Shown: one piece after another, positions 54,767 to 63,461 of the stretch
Position numbering within the stretch: the first letter of the stretch is position 1
How the letters are laid out: each line of letters starts with the position of its first letter
Origin: Salmonirosea aquatica
GTDB taxonomy: Bacteria; Bacteroidota; Bacteroidia; Cytophagales; Spirosomataceae
Assembly: GCF_009296315.1 (NCBI RefSeq)
Contig: NZ_WHLY01000002.1
Coordinates: 4,376,501-4,440,500 of the forward strand
Reading direction: 5' to 3'
Length of the DNA: 64,000 nt
The notes under the pieces: model-generated
The model's input: the letters and a program-made list of their open reading frames with translations, nothing else
What the model was told of the DNA's origin: nothing
Database searches by the model: none
Translations under genes and position numbers: made by a program

Positions 54767-55417
54767 TTAAATCAAGTGATTCTTATAGGCGAAGGCTACG
54801 GCGGCGGCGGTATTTTTGGTGCCCGTTTTTTCCAGAATCCGCAGGCGGTGTCCTTCTACGGTACGGGTACTTATAAATAATTTGTCGCTGATTTCGGCGG
54901 TAGAAAGCCCGTCACACAGCAGCCTGAGTACCTCCTGCTCCCGATTGGAAAGGCCTACCTGGGTCGTGGTGGTAAAAAACGGCTGCTTATTGGGCGACCG
55001 GTTAACCATTTTGCGATGCATCGCCCGCGAAACGAAGTCGCTGTAATAAAATCCTTCTTCGGCCACTCGGCGAATCGCTTTTTCTACCTCGTCGGGCGAG
55101 GTATCTTTGAGCAGGTACCCCTGCACGCCTTTCTCAAGCATGTGAATGACGAAGCGGTCTTCATCGTACATGGATACCACGATTACTTTTACTTCAGGGT
55201 GCTTTTCAAGCAGGATTTCGGTGGCTTGCATGCCGTCCATGACGGGCATTTGCAAATCCATCAGCACAATGTCAACCGAGCGGGTGGCAATCTTATCCAG
55301 CAGTTCCTGGCCATTTGCAGCTTCAAGAACAAACTCAAAATCGGATATTCCGCTGAGCATGGAAATAAAGCCCTTTCGGAATAGTTCATGATCGTCGGCA
55401 ATGGCAAGTTTGAGCAT
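54767..55417 (-). CDS. LuxR/NarL-type response regulator
   Basis: 216 residues. Receiver domain with the acidic pocket Asp8/Asp9, phosphoryl-accepting Asp54 in DIVLMDLQMPVMDG and the conserved Lys in GYLLKD (about 105). The C-terminal LuxR-type HTH (about 150-210) reads LSNREQEVLRLLCDGLSTAEISDKLFISTRTVEGHR. DNA-binding output of a NarL-type two-component system with the histidine kinase gene just upstream (about 125 bases). Targets unknown. Confidence 0.95.
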   Translation of the reverse strand: MLKLAIADDHELFRKGFISMLSGISDFEFVLEAANGQELLDKIATRSVDIVLMDLQMPVMDGMQATEILLEKHPEVKVIVVSMYDEDRFVIHMLEKGVQGYLLKDTSPDEVEKAIRRVAEEGFYYSDFVSRAMHRKMVNRSPNKQPFFTTTTQVGLSNREQEVLRLLCDGLSTAEISDKLFISTRTVEGHRLRILEKTGTKNTAAAVAFAYKNHLI

Positions 55418-55541
55418 TGTGTTGTGTAACTGTTTATTGGGTGAGGGGCAATTGCGTAAAAATAGATTTTTTTCTTAATCAGTTGACGATCAGTATTGGG
55501 TTTCAAATTAGATCTAACTTTCCAACAATTCAACAAGGAAT

Positions 55542-56414
55542 TCATACACTCCGGTCAGCAGGCGACTTTCTGAACGGGTGCAATGGTTCGGGCTTGATGG
55601 GGCGCTCGGCTTCTACGGGAATCTGCACCCGGGCCCGCAGCCCCCGGATGCCAGGCTTCTGATAGTTCACCGCCCCGTTGATCACGCTCAGGCGGCTCTC
55701 GATGTTGCGTAATCCCAGACCCTCCTGTTGGCTGGGTTCTAAGCCCTTGACGTCGAACCCTTTGCCATTGTCCGTTACCTGAAGTTCCAATTTCCCTTTG
55801 TCCAAGTGCAGGTCGATCTCGATTTCGTCGCAATTGGCGTGTTTGATGGCATTGTTGACAAGTTCCTGCATGATTCGGTAAAGGGCCAGTTCTACTCGGG
55901 GCGAGAGCCGGGGAATATGCTCGGTGTCGCACTGAAAATGGACAGTAAGTGAAACATTGTCGCTCAAGCGGTGGATGAACTCTTCGATGGCGGCTACCAA
56001 TCCAAACTGCTCCAATGTCGTAGGTACCAGGTCGCGGGTGATACGCCGCACGTGGATGATGGTTTCTTCCACCAGCGATTGGGCTTTATGCAGGGTAAAC
56101 TCAGAGCGCGGATCTTCCTTGTTCATGTTTTTATGGAGCTGATTGAGGCTGAGCTTGGTGAGCGAAAGCATGGTACCGATGTCGTCATGCAGGTCCTGGG
56201 CAATGCGCCTCCGCTCGGCCTCTTCTGAATTCAGGGCGGTTTCGAGCAACATCCGTTGATAGTTCTTTTCCACATCGCGCAGATTTTTTTCCTGCTCAAG
56301 CCGCTTCTTTTGGTAATAGATGATGAAGGTGATCACAAACCCGGCCATGAGCAGCATGGCCAGCGAGGCAATCAGAATCGACCAGCGCAATTGCTCAGGA
56401 TTCAGGGCTGTCAT
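55542..56414 (-). CDS. Sensor histidine kinase, HisKA_3 type
   Basis: 290 residues from the ATG at 56414; the open frame upstream overlaps the previous gene. One membrane helix (about 12-34) anchors a cytoplasmic kinase with little or no sensory extracytoplasmic part. The phosphorylated His76 lies in RRRIAQDLHDDIG, and the HATPase has ELVNNAIKHAN, DNGKGF and GLGLRNIESRL. The absence of a periplasmic domain suggests sensing in the membrane or through the neighbouring membrane protein, whose gene ends 20 bases inside this one. Forms an operon with the LuxR regulator. Confidence 0.93.
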   Translation of the reverse strand: MTALNPEQLRWSILIASLAMLLMAGFVITFIIYYQKKRLEQEKNLRDVEKNYQRMLLETALNSEEAERRRIAQDLHDDIGTMLSLTKLSLNQLHKNMNKEDPRSEFTLHKAQSLVEETIIHVRRITRDLVPTTLEQFGLVAAIEEFIHRLSDNVSLTVHFQCDTEHIPRLSPRVELALYRIMQELVNNAIKHANCDEIEIDLHLDKGKLELQVTDNGKGFDVKGLEPSQQEGLGLRNIESRLSVINGAVNYQKPGIRGLRARVQIPVEAERPIKPEPLHPFRKSPADRSV

Positions 56415-57090
56415 GATGGGCTCGGGTTTGCCAGATACCAATTGAAAACAAAAGCAGGGAGATGATCTCGACGACGTTGGGTACCTCTTCGACAAAGCCC
56501 AGCTTCAAATCGTCTTCCCATACATACATATAGTACCAAAAGGGAAAGTAAAAGATATTGCCGGAATAAAAAAGGAGCAATCCGGCACAGACCCAGAAAA
56601 AAGGGTAACTGATGATATTTTTTACGGTCAGGGTTTTGGTCATTTCGTAGAAATACAGCAGCGCCCACAGAATAATCAGGACGCTTTCCACCACTTGCGA
56701 GTACCTCCCTACCCGGTGGTTGTGCAGATCGCTCAGTAGGGTATTACTGGCGTACACATCCAGAATGGTAAAAGGTACAAAACCGATCAGGGTATACAGG
56801 ACCATTTTCCTGAACCCGGGTGAACGGAACTTGTAATAAAACATACCGCTGAATAAAAGATAGCGGCAGGGTACAAAAAGATTCAGCAAGAGCAGGTTGT
56901 TGGACCGATGGGCCGCCAAATGAATCATTCCTAAGCCTAATACCAGATCCAGGCATAGGAATATAGTCAAGAGCCGGAACGCTCGATCCAACCACGCAAA
57001 GCGGTAAAATGCCAGAGACAGAGGCAGTAAAATAAAAAAAACGGCAAAACTGGCCAGCGGGTACCGCTCGAAATAGGTAAAATAAGCCAT
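56395..57090 (-). CDS. Multi-spanning membrane protein of unknown function
   Basis: 231 residues from the ATG at 57090, with about seven predicted membrane helices in the hydrophobic pattern of FAVFFILLPLSLAFY, LLTIFLCLDLVLGLGMIHLA, MVLYTLIGFVPFTILDVY and others, plus the repeated aromatic patch NIFYFPFWYYMYVW. No family is recognised. The 3' end overlaps the start of the histidine kinase gene by 20 bases, so it may act as that kinase's sensor partner (inference). A small cytosolic protein gene lies just upstream. Confidence 0.78.
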   Translation of the reverse strand: MAYFTYFERYPLASFAVFFILLPLSLAFYRFAWLDRAFRLLTIFLCLDLVLGLGMIHLAAHRSNNLLLLNLFVPCRYLLFSGMFYYKFRSPGFRKMVLYTLIGFVPFTILDVYASNTLLSDLHNHRVGRYSQVVESVLIILWALLYFYEMTKTLTVKNIISYPFFWVCAGLLLFYSGNIFYFPFWYYMYVWEDDLKLGFVEEVPNVVEIISLLLFSIGIWQTRAHHDSPES

Positions 57091-57104
57091 AGGCTCAGCC
57101 GGGA

Positions 57105-57470
57105 TTAGGGATTGCAGTTGTGCGGGCAACAGGGCCCCCCAGCCAAAGCGTCGTCGTCACCGGCTGGCATGTCTTTCAGACCCACACGGGTACGGGTCAG
57201 ATCCTTCCCGTCGGCGTCCACCGCTACCACCACCACGTGATCGGCCAATTCCCTATCCTCGGAGACCCCAAAGTAAAACCGTAATCCTACGCAGCCGTCT
57301 TTTTTCATGAGTTTCTGGAGCTGCTTGTTACCATAAAACTGGGCTTCGACGTAGGTGCCGGGCTTCTGTCCTTCCTTCTTTTTCTTTTCATGAAAACGGC
57401 CCGTAAACTCAGCCGCCTGGGCTGATGAAATAAACTTGCCTTCTTCACCGGTCAATTTAGTAGTGTTCAT
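57105..57470 (-). CDS. Small conserved protein with cysteine-rich C-terminus
   Basis: 121 residues from the ATG at 57470 (MNTTKLTGEEGKFISSAQAAEF). No signal peptide or membrane helix, so likely cytoplasmic. The centre contains the pattern EKKKKEGQKPGTYVEAQFYGNKQLQKLM. It ends AGGPCCPHNCNP, which holds three cysteines and a histidine and could bind a metal or iron-sulfur cluster. Family not recognised. First gene of the operon with the membrane protein and the two-component system; its promoter lies in the 380-base gap above. Confidence 0.78.
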   Translation of the reverse strand: MNTTKLTGEEGKFISSAQAAEFTGRFHEKKKKEGQKPGTYVEAQFYGNKQLQKLMKKDGCVGLRFYFGVSEDRELADHVVVVAVDADGKDLTRTRVGLKDMPAGDDDALAGGPCCPHNCNP

Positions 57471-57850
57471 ACGATGGGTTGATTTTAACAAAACAGATAT
57501 AAAATAGTGATTTCAAGTTACAGGCAATCGTGCATCCTGCCAAACCGTTGACTAAATGCTCAGATATTTTCCAGGGTATTCGTTTGTAGGAGAGTCTTTT
57601 AAATAAAAGACCGTTGGATAAATCAAGTAAAAATACCTACGTATATTCAGGTAGTTGAATGAACAGAGGCTGCGAATCTACCCATTTTCTAAAACGGGTA
57701 GATTCGCTCTAAAACCTGAAACGAAGCCAGGGTACCTTTGTAGTGGCCATGAAAGCGGCAATTCGCTCCATATACAAATAGGTTAGGTTAAACTCAAAAA
57801 CCGGAAGCGCTATGCCTCCGGTTTTTTTACTCGCTTCATAAAGAAACATC
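57471..57850. other. Structured 380-base gap between rlmB and the sensor operon
   Basis: No gene is supported here. It holds three inverted repeats: an 8-base stem at 57594-57611, a 12-base stem (GCGAATCTACCC at 57672-57683 and its complement at 57696-57707) with a 12-base loop, and a terminator-like stem at 57798-57824 with a T run. The only plus-strand start, at 57750, encodes ten residues. The gap must also contain the promoter of the operon starting at 57470. Confidence 0.7.
57796..57828. terminator. Bidirectional terminator near the 3' end of rlmB
   Basis: AAACCGGA at 57798-57805 pairs with TCCGGTTT at 57817-57824, with T runs on both strands. On the minus strand it would end transcription from rlmB, whose stop is at 57851. 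Confidence 0.75.
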
Positions 57851-58621
57851 CTAGGATTGGCTGCGCTGCCGGACGGCTTCATACAATACCACGGCCGTGG
57901 CCGCTGATACGTTCAGCGACTCAACCTGGCCCAGTAACGGAATGCGCACTTTGTGGTCGGAGAGCCGGAGTAGTTGCTCCGAAATGCCGTCTTCTTCCGA
58001 GCCCAGGATGACCACCGTAGGAATGGTGAAGTCGACCTCATACAAGCTACCCTCGCTCTTTTCCGTGCAGGCCACCACTTGCAAACCGCTGTCGCGCAGA
58101 TAATGAAGGGTATCCAGAATACTACCTTCGCGGCTGACGGGTAGGTAGTTGAGCGCACCCGATGAGGTTTTCATCGCGTCGGCGTTGATCTGGCTGCCTC
58201 CCTTGAAAGGTACCAGCAAAGCCTGCACACCCGCGCATTCGGCGGTGCGGGCAATGGCTCCGAAATTGCGGACGTCGGTGATGCGGTCGAGCATCAGGAA
58301 CAGGGGCGTTTTACCCTCTTCGTATACCTGCGTCAGCACATTATGGGCCGAAACATACCGCACAGGCGAGATGAAACAAACCACACCCTGATGGTTTTTA
58401 CGGGTCAGGCGGTTGAGTTTTTCCACCGGTACCTTACTGACGGGCGCCTGCAACTCGGTGGCCAGCTGCTGAATTTCGGGAAAGCTTTGATCTTTCTGGA
58501 TCAGGAGCCGTTCGATTTCTTTCCCCGAACGAAGGGTTTCCAAAACAGATTGAATCCCGAAAACCATGTCGGATTTCGGGATTGAGGGGGTTTTTCTTAC
58601 CGGATAGCGCCGTTTCTCCAT
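57851..58621 (-). CDS. rlmB: 23S rRNA (guanosine-2'-O)-methyltransferase RlmB
   Basis: 256 residues from the ATG at 58621. SpoU-type (SPOUT) methyltransferase. The N-terminal substrate-binding part starts MVFGIQSVLETLRSG; the knotted SAM domain has LDRITDVRNFGAIARTAECAGVQALLVP, VVILGSEEDGISEQLL and the final SLNVSAATAVVLYEAVRQR. Methylates a guanosine of 23S rRNA, position 2251 in E. coli. Its 5' end overlaps the 3' end of the GWxTD lipoprotein gene by 25 bases. Confidence 0.93.
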   Translation of the reverse strand: MEKRRYPVRKTPSIPKSDMVFGIQSVLETLRSGKEIERLLIQKDQSFPEIQQLATELQAPVSKVPVEKLNRLTRKNHQGVVCFISPVRYVSAHNVLTQVYEEGKTPLFLMLDRITDVRNFGAIARTAECAGVQALLVPFKGGSQINADAMKTSSGALNYLPVSREGSILDTLHYLRDSGLQVVACTEKSEGSLYEVDFTIPTVVILGSEEDGISEQLLRLSDHKVRIPLLGQVESLNVSAATAVVLYEAVRQRSQS

Positions 58622-59880
58622 GCTTCTACTACGGGATACCAAATGGGCTGGTACTCTACGTAGCGCACCAACTCATAATGATCGTCCACGAATTGGTTAG
58701 ATCGTTTGTTAAAAGTAAAATTGACGTTCGTGGCGTTGGCCTTCTGGTCATACACCCACACTTCCTTGTCCTTGCTGCGCTGTACCTTATCAGGTGGGCC
58801 CAGAATAATAAATATCATTCCCTTGTCCGTTTTCCAGCCTTCTTTATAGCTGGTGAACAGGCGGTTGGCTTCTTCCACCCGGCTATAATAATTGCGGATC
58901 ACCTGCCGGGCCAGTTCGGGATTTCCTCCCATCAGCGACAGCCAGTATTTGTCCAGGGCTTTCTTGCTGTCGCGAGCATTCTGCATTTCGGTGATTTCCT
59001 GGTTGGTACTCATGTATAAGAGCGGTTCTTTCAATTGCTCCGGCCGGGTCATTTTAGGGTACCGGTCGTTGGTCACCAGCAAGCCCAACCCTTCGGCTTG
59101 GGTAGTATCCGACTGAATGTAGTACAACCCTTCCTGCGCAAAAGCGACCGATTCGTTACTCTGAATCGTGAACGTACTATCTACTTGCAGCGACTTGGAG
59201 ACGGTCCGCGGTACGGTGTTCATGGGAGAAGCCGCCGCATCGAACCCATGGCGATAATAGAATACCTGAAGCGGTTCCGATCTGTCGCTGATGGAGCGAA
59301 TCTGCACGGGCTCATTCTGAGTGACGAAATGGCGGCGCAGGGGTACCTGCTTCCCGGACTCGTACACCGCGAACCGGTCGCTGTCGCGCTGCTCACGAAA
59401 CCGGATGGCGAGGTCATTCAACACTTTTTTCAGGGTACCCGTCTGGCTGATTTCCATGAGCAGAACGCCATAGTCCTTGCCGGGTTTTTTGACATCAAAC
59501 TGAGCTACGACCTGATCGCCCAGCCGGGTGAGGTTTTGGGGGGTCAAAGGTACATTGCCGTAGGCGAGCCGGTCGCGGGTTCCGTAATCGGAGTACATGA
59601 CGTAGTTGAGGTTATACAGGCGTATAAAATCCTCTACACTGATAGGCGTTTGATTCGCCACCGCATCCACGTACACGAACACGCGCACCTGGGTGGAGTC
59701 GATATTGATAAATTTGCTGGTGACGCCTACCAGCGTGGGCTCGTTGATAGACGTTGGGGCAGCCTGACCGGCAGCGCGTTGCGATTCCACCGAACGCACC
59801 GCCGTCTGCTTTGATGAGGTACAGGCACCTACACACAAAGCAAGTACCGAAAGGTAGGCGAGAGAAAACTTGATCTTCAT
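58597..59880 (-). CDS. GWxTD domain-containing lipoprotein
   Basis: 427 residues. Lipoprotein signal with lipobox Cys20 (LALCVGAC). The C-terminal third carries the GWxTD motif as GWKTDKGMIFIILGPPD (about 360-376), followed by VWVYDQK. The family is common in Bacteroidota and Gemmatimonadota and its role is unknown. The front half has beta-rich repeats resembling Ig-like folds. The gene overlaps rlmB and is probably co-transcribed with it, but its function has no known link to rRNA. Confidence 0.93.
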   Translation of the reverse strand: MKIKFSLAYLSVLALCVGACTSSKQTAVRSVESQRAAGQAAPTSINEPTLVGVTSKFINIDSTQVRVFVYVDAVANQTPISVEDFIRLYNLNYVMYSDYGTRDRLAYGNVPLTPQNLTRLGDQVVAQFDVKKPGKDYGVLLMEISQTGTLKKVLNDLAIRFREQRDSDRFAVYESGKQVPLRRHFVTQNEPVQIRSISDRSEPLQVFYYRHGFDAAASPMNTVPRTVSKSLQVDSTFTIQSNESVAFAQEGLYYIQSDTTQAEGLGLLVTNDRYPKMTRPEQLKEPLLYMSTNQEITEMQNARDSKKALDKYWLSLMGGNPELARQVIRNYYSRVEEANRLFTSYKEGWKTDKGMIFIILGPPDKVQRSKDKEVWVYDQKANATNVNFTFNKRSNQFVDDHYELVRYVEYQPIWYPVVEAWRNGAIR

Positions 59881-59983
59881 ACTGGTTTTTCCTGGTTACG
59901 GTCAAATAACGAAGGAAGTGGTCGATTTACCCAAAAAAGAGCAAAAAAAGTTCTTTGTTCCGAGCGGAGAGTTCTGATACTGA

Positions 59984-60790
59984 TTACAAAAAATTTGCTT
60001 CCCGTTTCTGAATCGATGCCTGAAAGGCCTCCGTCAGGTCGTTGGACAGCAGCATGGCAGCATTCCAGGTAGCCATATAGTCAAGGCCATCGGCTACAGA
60101 ATGGTCGCGGGAATAATTGAGAATGTGCTTGGTACCCCGGATGGATAGGGGCGATTTAGCGGCGATTTGATGGGCCACGTTAGCAACGCCTTCCTGCATT
60201 TTTTCCTTAGTTTCAAAAGCTTCATTCACCAAACCAATCCGTTGGGCCTCGGGGCCAAATACTGAACGTCCCGTAAAGGCAATTTCGCGCAGGGTACCTT
60301 GCGGAATGATGTGGGGCAGACGCTGCAAGGTACCCAAATCGGCCACCATACCCATATCTATTTCACGGATGCTAAAAAACGCATCTTCCGTACAGTAGCG
60401 CAGGTCACAAGCCGCCACAAGATCGACCCCCGCGCCTATGCAACCCCCGTGGATGGCGGCGATCACGGGTTTGCTGCATTGCTCGATGGCATTGATGGGG
60501 ACCTGCAAAGCCAGAATCTGTTTGCGGAGTTTTTCCCGCTTACGCCCTTCGCAATTTTCTGTGAGGCCCGTCACGCTCATCAGTAGCTCCAGATCGATGC
60601 CGGAACAGAAATGCTTCCCCTCGCCACTCAGCACGATCACGCGTACCTGTTCGTCCTCATCCAGCGCTTCAAAAACGTTTTGGATTTCCTTCCAGGCCGT
60701 TTGGTTGAGGGCGTTGGCGCGCTGCGGTCGGTTGAATTTCACATGCGCTACGTGATTTTCGACGGAGAGGAGCAGGGTGGTGAGTTCCAT
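59984..60790 (-). CDS. Enoyl-CoA hydratase/isomerase, dienoyl-CoA isomerase-like
   Basis: 268 residues, crotonase fold. The oxyanion hole residues are in HFCSGIDLELL and AAIHGGCIGAGVDLVAACDLRYC. Three acidic residues, Asp123, Glu143 and Asp151, have the spacing of the catalytic Asp/Glu/Asp triad of delta3,5-delta2,4-dienoyl-CoA isomerase, and the surrounding GGCIGAGVDLVAACDLRYCT and DLGTLQRLP also match that enzyme. It probably isomerises unsaturated acyl-CoAs in beta-oxidation. It stands alone between the GWxTD gene and the thioredoxin-like gene. Confidence 0.92.
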   Translation of the reverse strand: MELTTLLLSVENHVAHVKFNRPQRANALNQTAWKEIQNVFEALDEDEQVRVIVLSGEGKHFCSGIDLELLMSVTGLTENCEGRKREKLRKQILALQVPINAIEQCSKPVIAAIHGGCIGAGVDLVAACDLRYCTEDAFFSIREIDMGMVADLGTLQRLPHIIPQGTLREIAFTGRSVFGPEAQRIGLVNEAFETKEKMQEGVANVAHQIAAKSPLSIRGTKHILNYSRDHSVADGLDYMATWNAAMLLSNDLTEAFQASIQKREANFL

Positions 60791-60882
60791 AGTTGAGGGT
60801 TTTGCTGCCGCAAAGGTGGGAAAAATAAAGTTCTTTGTTCAAGGTACCCGCTTGGTATTACACGATCTTCTACTAAAGGTAC

Positions 60883-62139
60883 CTACTGAAACTTGGCCAG
60901 TTGTTTGGCGTAGGTTTCCGGTTTTTCTTTTACGATTTTCGCAATGGCTACCGCCTTCTCAGCGGCTTGTTTTCCTTCGGCCTTCTTGCCTAACCGCCAG
61001 TACGCTTCCGATTGCTCACGGTACAATTCGGCCACTTCGGCCCGATTCAGAGCCACGGGTTTGAAAGGCTTCAGGGCATCGTTGATCCACGTAACCAGAC
61101 TGGCGGCGTAAGAATTGTCCGGCGCTTTTTCGTTGAAAAACCGCATCAGGTAGGCGTAATCGATAATCTTGGGCGCATTGGATGCCCGGTATTCGTCGAA
61201 ACGAGCGGTGGCGGCAGCTGTATTATTCTCGCGGAAATAGGCCTCCAGTTCTTTCAGGATCGTCCGTTGGGCCGCTATGGGGGCGGGGGTACCTAGAGAT
61301 TCCATGGCCTTGCGAATGGCTATGATGTCGGTCGAGGGTAAAGTGTTGGTTTGCCGGCCATACAAGCTCTGGTATAGGACACTCTCGCCCGCCTGCTGAA
61401 CGGGCTGGGGGCCATATTTACTACGATACGTATCCAAATGGCTGAAAAAGTACTGAGCCATCGGATTCTGCATGTCGTCGATGAAGCGGCTGATGATGAA
61501 AAACCCTACCTGACTTTCCAGATCGGCCGGTAGTGCAAACAATTTTCCGAATTCCTGGGTAAGGACCGCCAGTTGCGCCGTGTCGCGGGTAGTTTTGGCA
61601 TAACGGGCGTAGTTGATCAGGAAGTCCAGATTCCGGTCGCCCTGCGCGTAGCGGGCCGGATAGCTGCTGGTGCGGGTAGCGGGCGAAAGCGCGTCGTGGC
61701 CGTGGCGAAGTACCTCCTGAATGAATTCGGGGCGGGTCGGCTTGTCGATGGGGGTACCCTGATGAATGAGTTGACCACTGCCGTCGAAGAACAAAAACAG
61801 CGGAAATTCGGAGTACAGGATTTTTTTCTTCTCCTGCAAGGCTTTGGAAAGCGGTGAGTTGGCCTCGTACTTGGCACTGACAAAGGTGGAATCATAGAAA
61901 TCGCCCACTTTTTTCTCGTCCAGTACCGGAGCCAGCGCCTCGCAGTGTGGGCAGCCTTTGAGGTATATTTCTACGAACGCCAGTTTGTTCTGGCGCTTGG
62001 CCTCAGCGATGAGTTCATCTATACCTTTTTCCTGAAAATGAATCCCCTGGGCGTGGGAAGAGGTACTTAAGGTTGCAATAAAAATCAGAAGCAGGCCAAG
62101 TGTTCTCAAAGTGTTGGCTTTATACAATGTGGCATACAT
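60883..62139 (-). CDS. Exported thioredoxin-fold protein with helical C-terminal part
   Basis: 418 residues. A signal peptide (about 11-31, LRTLGLLLIFIATLSTSSHA) and a thioredoxin fold with active-site CPHC at 63-66 in LAFVEIYLKGCPHCEAL, followed by FLFFDGSGQLIHQGTPID. After about residue 150 a long helical region follows that resembles TPR-like repeats (YREQSEAYWRLGKKAEGKQAAEKAVAIAK). It would act on disulfides in the periplasm. No partner gene nearby. The C-terminal half has no recognised family. Confidence 0.88.
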   Translation of the reverse strand: MYATLYKANTLRTLGLLLIFIATLSTSSHAQGIHFQEKGIDELIAEAKRQNKLAFVEIYLKGCPHCEALAPVLDEKKVGDFYDSTFVSAKYEANSPLSKALQEKKKILYSEFPLFLFFDGSGQLIHQGTPIDKPTRPEFIQEVLRHGHDALSPATRTSSYPARYAQGDRNLDFLINYARYAKTTRDTAQLAVLTQEFGKLFALPADLESQVGFFIISRFIDDMQNPMAQYFFSHLDTYRSKYGPQPVQQAGESVLYQSLYGRQTNTLPSTDIIAIRKAMESLGTPAPIAAQRTILKELEAYFRENNTAAATARFDEYRASNAPKIIDYAYLMRFFNEKAPDNSYAASLVTWINDALKPFKPVALNRAEVAELYREQSEAYWRLGKKAEGKQAAEKAVAIAKIVKEKPETYAKQLAKFQ

Positions 62140-62336
62140 AACGAGGAGGAAAGTTTGTTTTTAACTTTAATCGAAACAAAAATCGGGCAAATTTTCGGTA
62201 CTTTGAAAAAACCGGGTCTGACACTTCGCAGTTCAATTTTTTTATACCGCAAGTACCCCGCCTGACTGGTAAAGCAGAATTCAGAAATACAAATTCCTGA
62301 TTTACAGCAAAACTATATTAATTTATAAATCATCTC

Positions 62337-63461
62337 ATGCATCCCGAAACCCTGGCTCTCCACCATTCCGATTTCAAAGATAAAAACGCCGCTGCCGTCG
62401 TGCCGCCCCTGTATCTCTCGACGACCTATGAGCGGGACGAAAACTACGAACTACCCCAGGGGTACCTTTATACCCGCGCCGGAAACCCCAACCGCCATCA
62501 GCTCGAACAGGCTCTGGCTGCGTTGGAAGGCGGAAGCGAGGCGATGGCTTTTGCATCCGGACAAGCCGCCACGATGACCCTGCTGCAATGCCTGAAAGCG
62601 GGTGATCACGTGCTGATTCCTGACGATGCCTACTATGGAACGCCCGCCCTGTTGCAGGAATTGTTTCTGCTGTGGGGGCTCACCTTCACCAAGGTAGATA
62701 CCACCGACCTGGCTGCCATAAAAGAAGCCATCCGCCCCGAAACCCAACTGATCTGGCTGGAAACGCCTTCGAATCCTTTGCTCAAAGTGAGTGATCTGAC
62801 CGCCGTTTCAAAGCTTGCGCGGGAACATGGGCTCCTTAGCGTGTGCGACAATACTTGGGCAACACCTGTGTTGCAACGCCCGCTGGATTTGGGTTGTGAT
62901 GTGGTGATGCACTCGACCACGAAGTACCTCGGCGGCCATAGCGATGTGCTGGGGGGCGCGTTGGTATTTAAGCAAAAAAGCGAAATGTCAGAACGCGCCC
63001 GGCAAATCCAAACGTTGGGCGGAGCAGTACCTTCGCCGTTCGACTGCTGGCTGGTGGCGCGCGGCATCAAGACCCTGGCTGTGCGGATACGGCAACAGTC
63101 GGCCAATGCACAGCGCCTGGCGGAGTTTTTGGAAAATCATGCTGCCATCGAGCGGGTGCATTATCCGGGCTTGACTTCTCACCCCGGACATAAAGTGGCC
63201 CAACGACAAATGATACTGAGCGGCGGGATGCTTTCGGTGCAGGTACGGGGAGGAAAAGAGGAAGCGCTGGCTTTTGTCAAAAAACTGAATCTCTTCACCG
63301 TCGCTACCAGCCTGGGCGGGGTGGAAAGTCTGATCGAGCATCGGGCGTCGACGGAAGGGCCGGACACTCTCACGCCGCAAAATCTATTGCGCGTGTCGGT
63401 CGGGCTGGAGCATGCCGATGATTTGATGGCCGATCTGGATCAGGCTTTGGCGGGAATGTAA
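62337..63461 (+). CDS. Trans-sulfuration family PLP enzyme (cystathionine synthase/lyase-like)
   Basis: 374 residues, fold type I PLP enzyme of the Cys/Met metabolism family. The start MHPETLALHHSDFKDKNAAAVVPPLYLSTTYERDENYE is typical; YTRAGNPNRHQLEQALAALEG and FASGQAATMTLL bind the phosphate; the PLP lysine is in MHSTTKYLGGHSDVLGGAL; the C-terminus has SLGGVESLIEHRAS and LRVSVGLEHADDLMADL. Gamma-synthase, gamma-lyase or beta-lyase cannot be separated by eye. Its stop overlaps the SDR gene on the opposite strand by 22 bases. Confidence 0.92.
   Translation: MHPETLALHHSDFKDKNAAAVVPPLYLSTTYERDENYELPQGYLYTRAGNPNRHQLEQALAALEGGSEAMAFASGQAATMTLLQCLKAGDHVLIPDDAYYGTPALLQELFLLWGLTFTKVDTTDLAAIKEAIRPETQLIWLETPSNPLLKVSDLTAVSKLAREHGLLSVCDNTWATPVLQRPLDLGCDVVMHSTTKYLGGHSDVLGGALVFKQKSEMSERARQIQTLGGAVPSPFDCWLVARGIKTLAVRIRQQSANAQRLAEFLENHAAIERVHYPGLTSHPGHKVAQRQMILSGGMLSVQVRGGKEEALAFVKKLNLFTVATSLGGVESLIEHRASTEGPDTLTPQNLLRVSVGLEHADDLMADLDQALAGM

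Noticed and set aside
59035-59814. 259-codon plus-strand open frame
   Set aside because: Antisense to the GWxTD lipoprotein gene, whose motifs are clear; no recognisable domain on this strand.
62140-62336. Riboswitch upstream of the trans-sulfuration enzyme
   Set aside because: The leader is AT-rich with only a weak stem; I could not find conserved SAM or cobalamin riboswitch elements.
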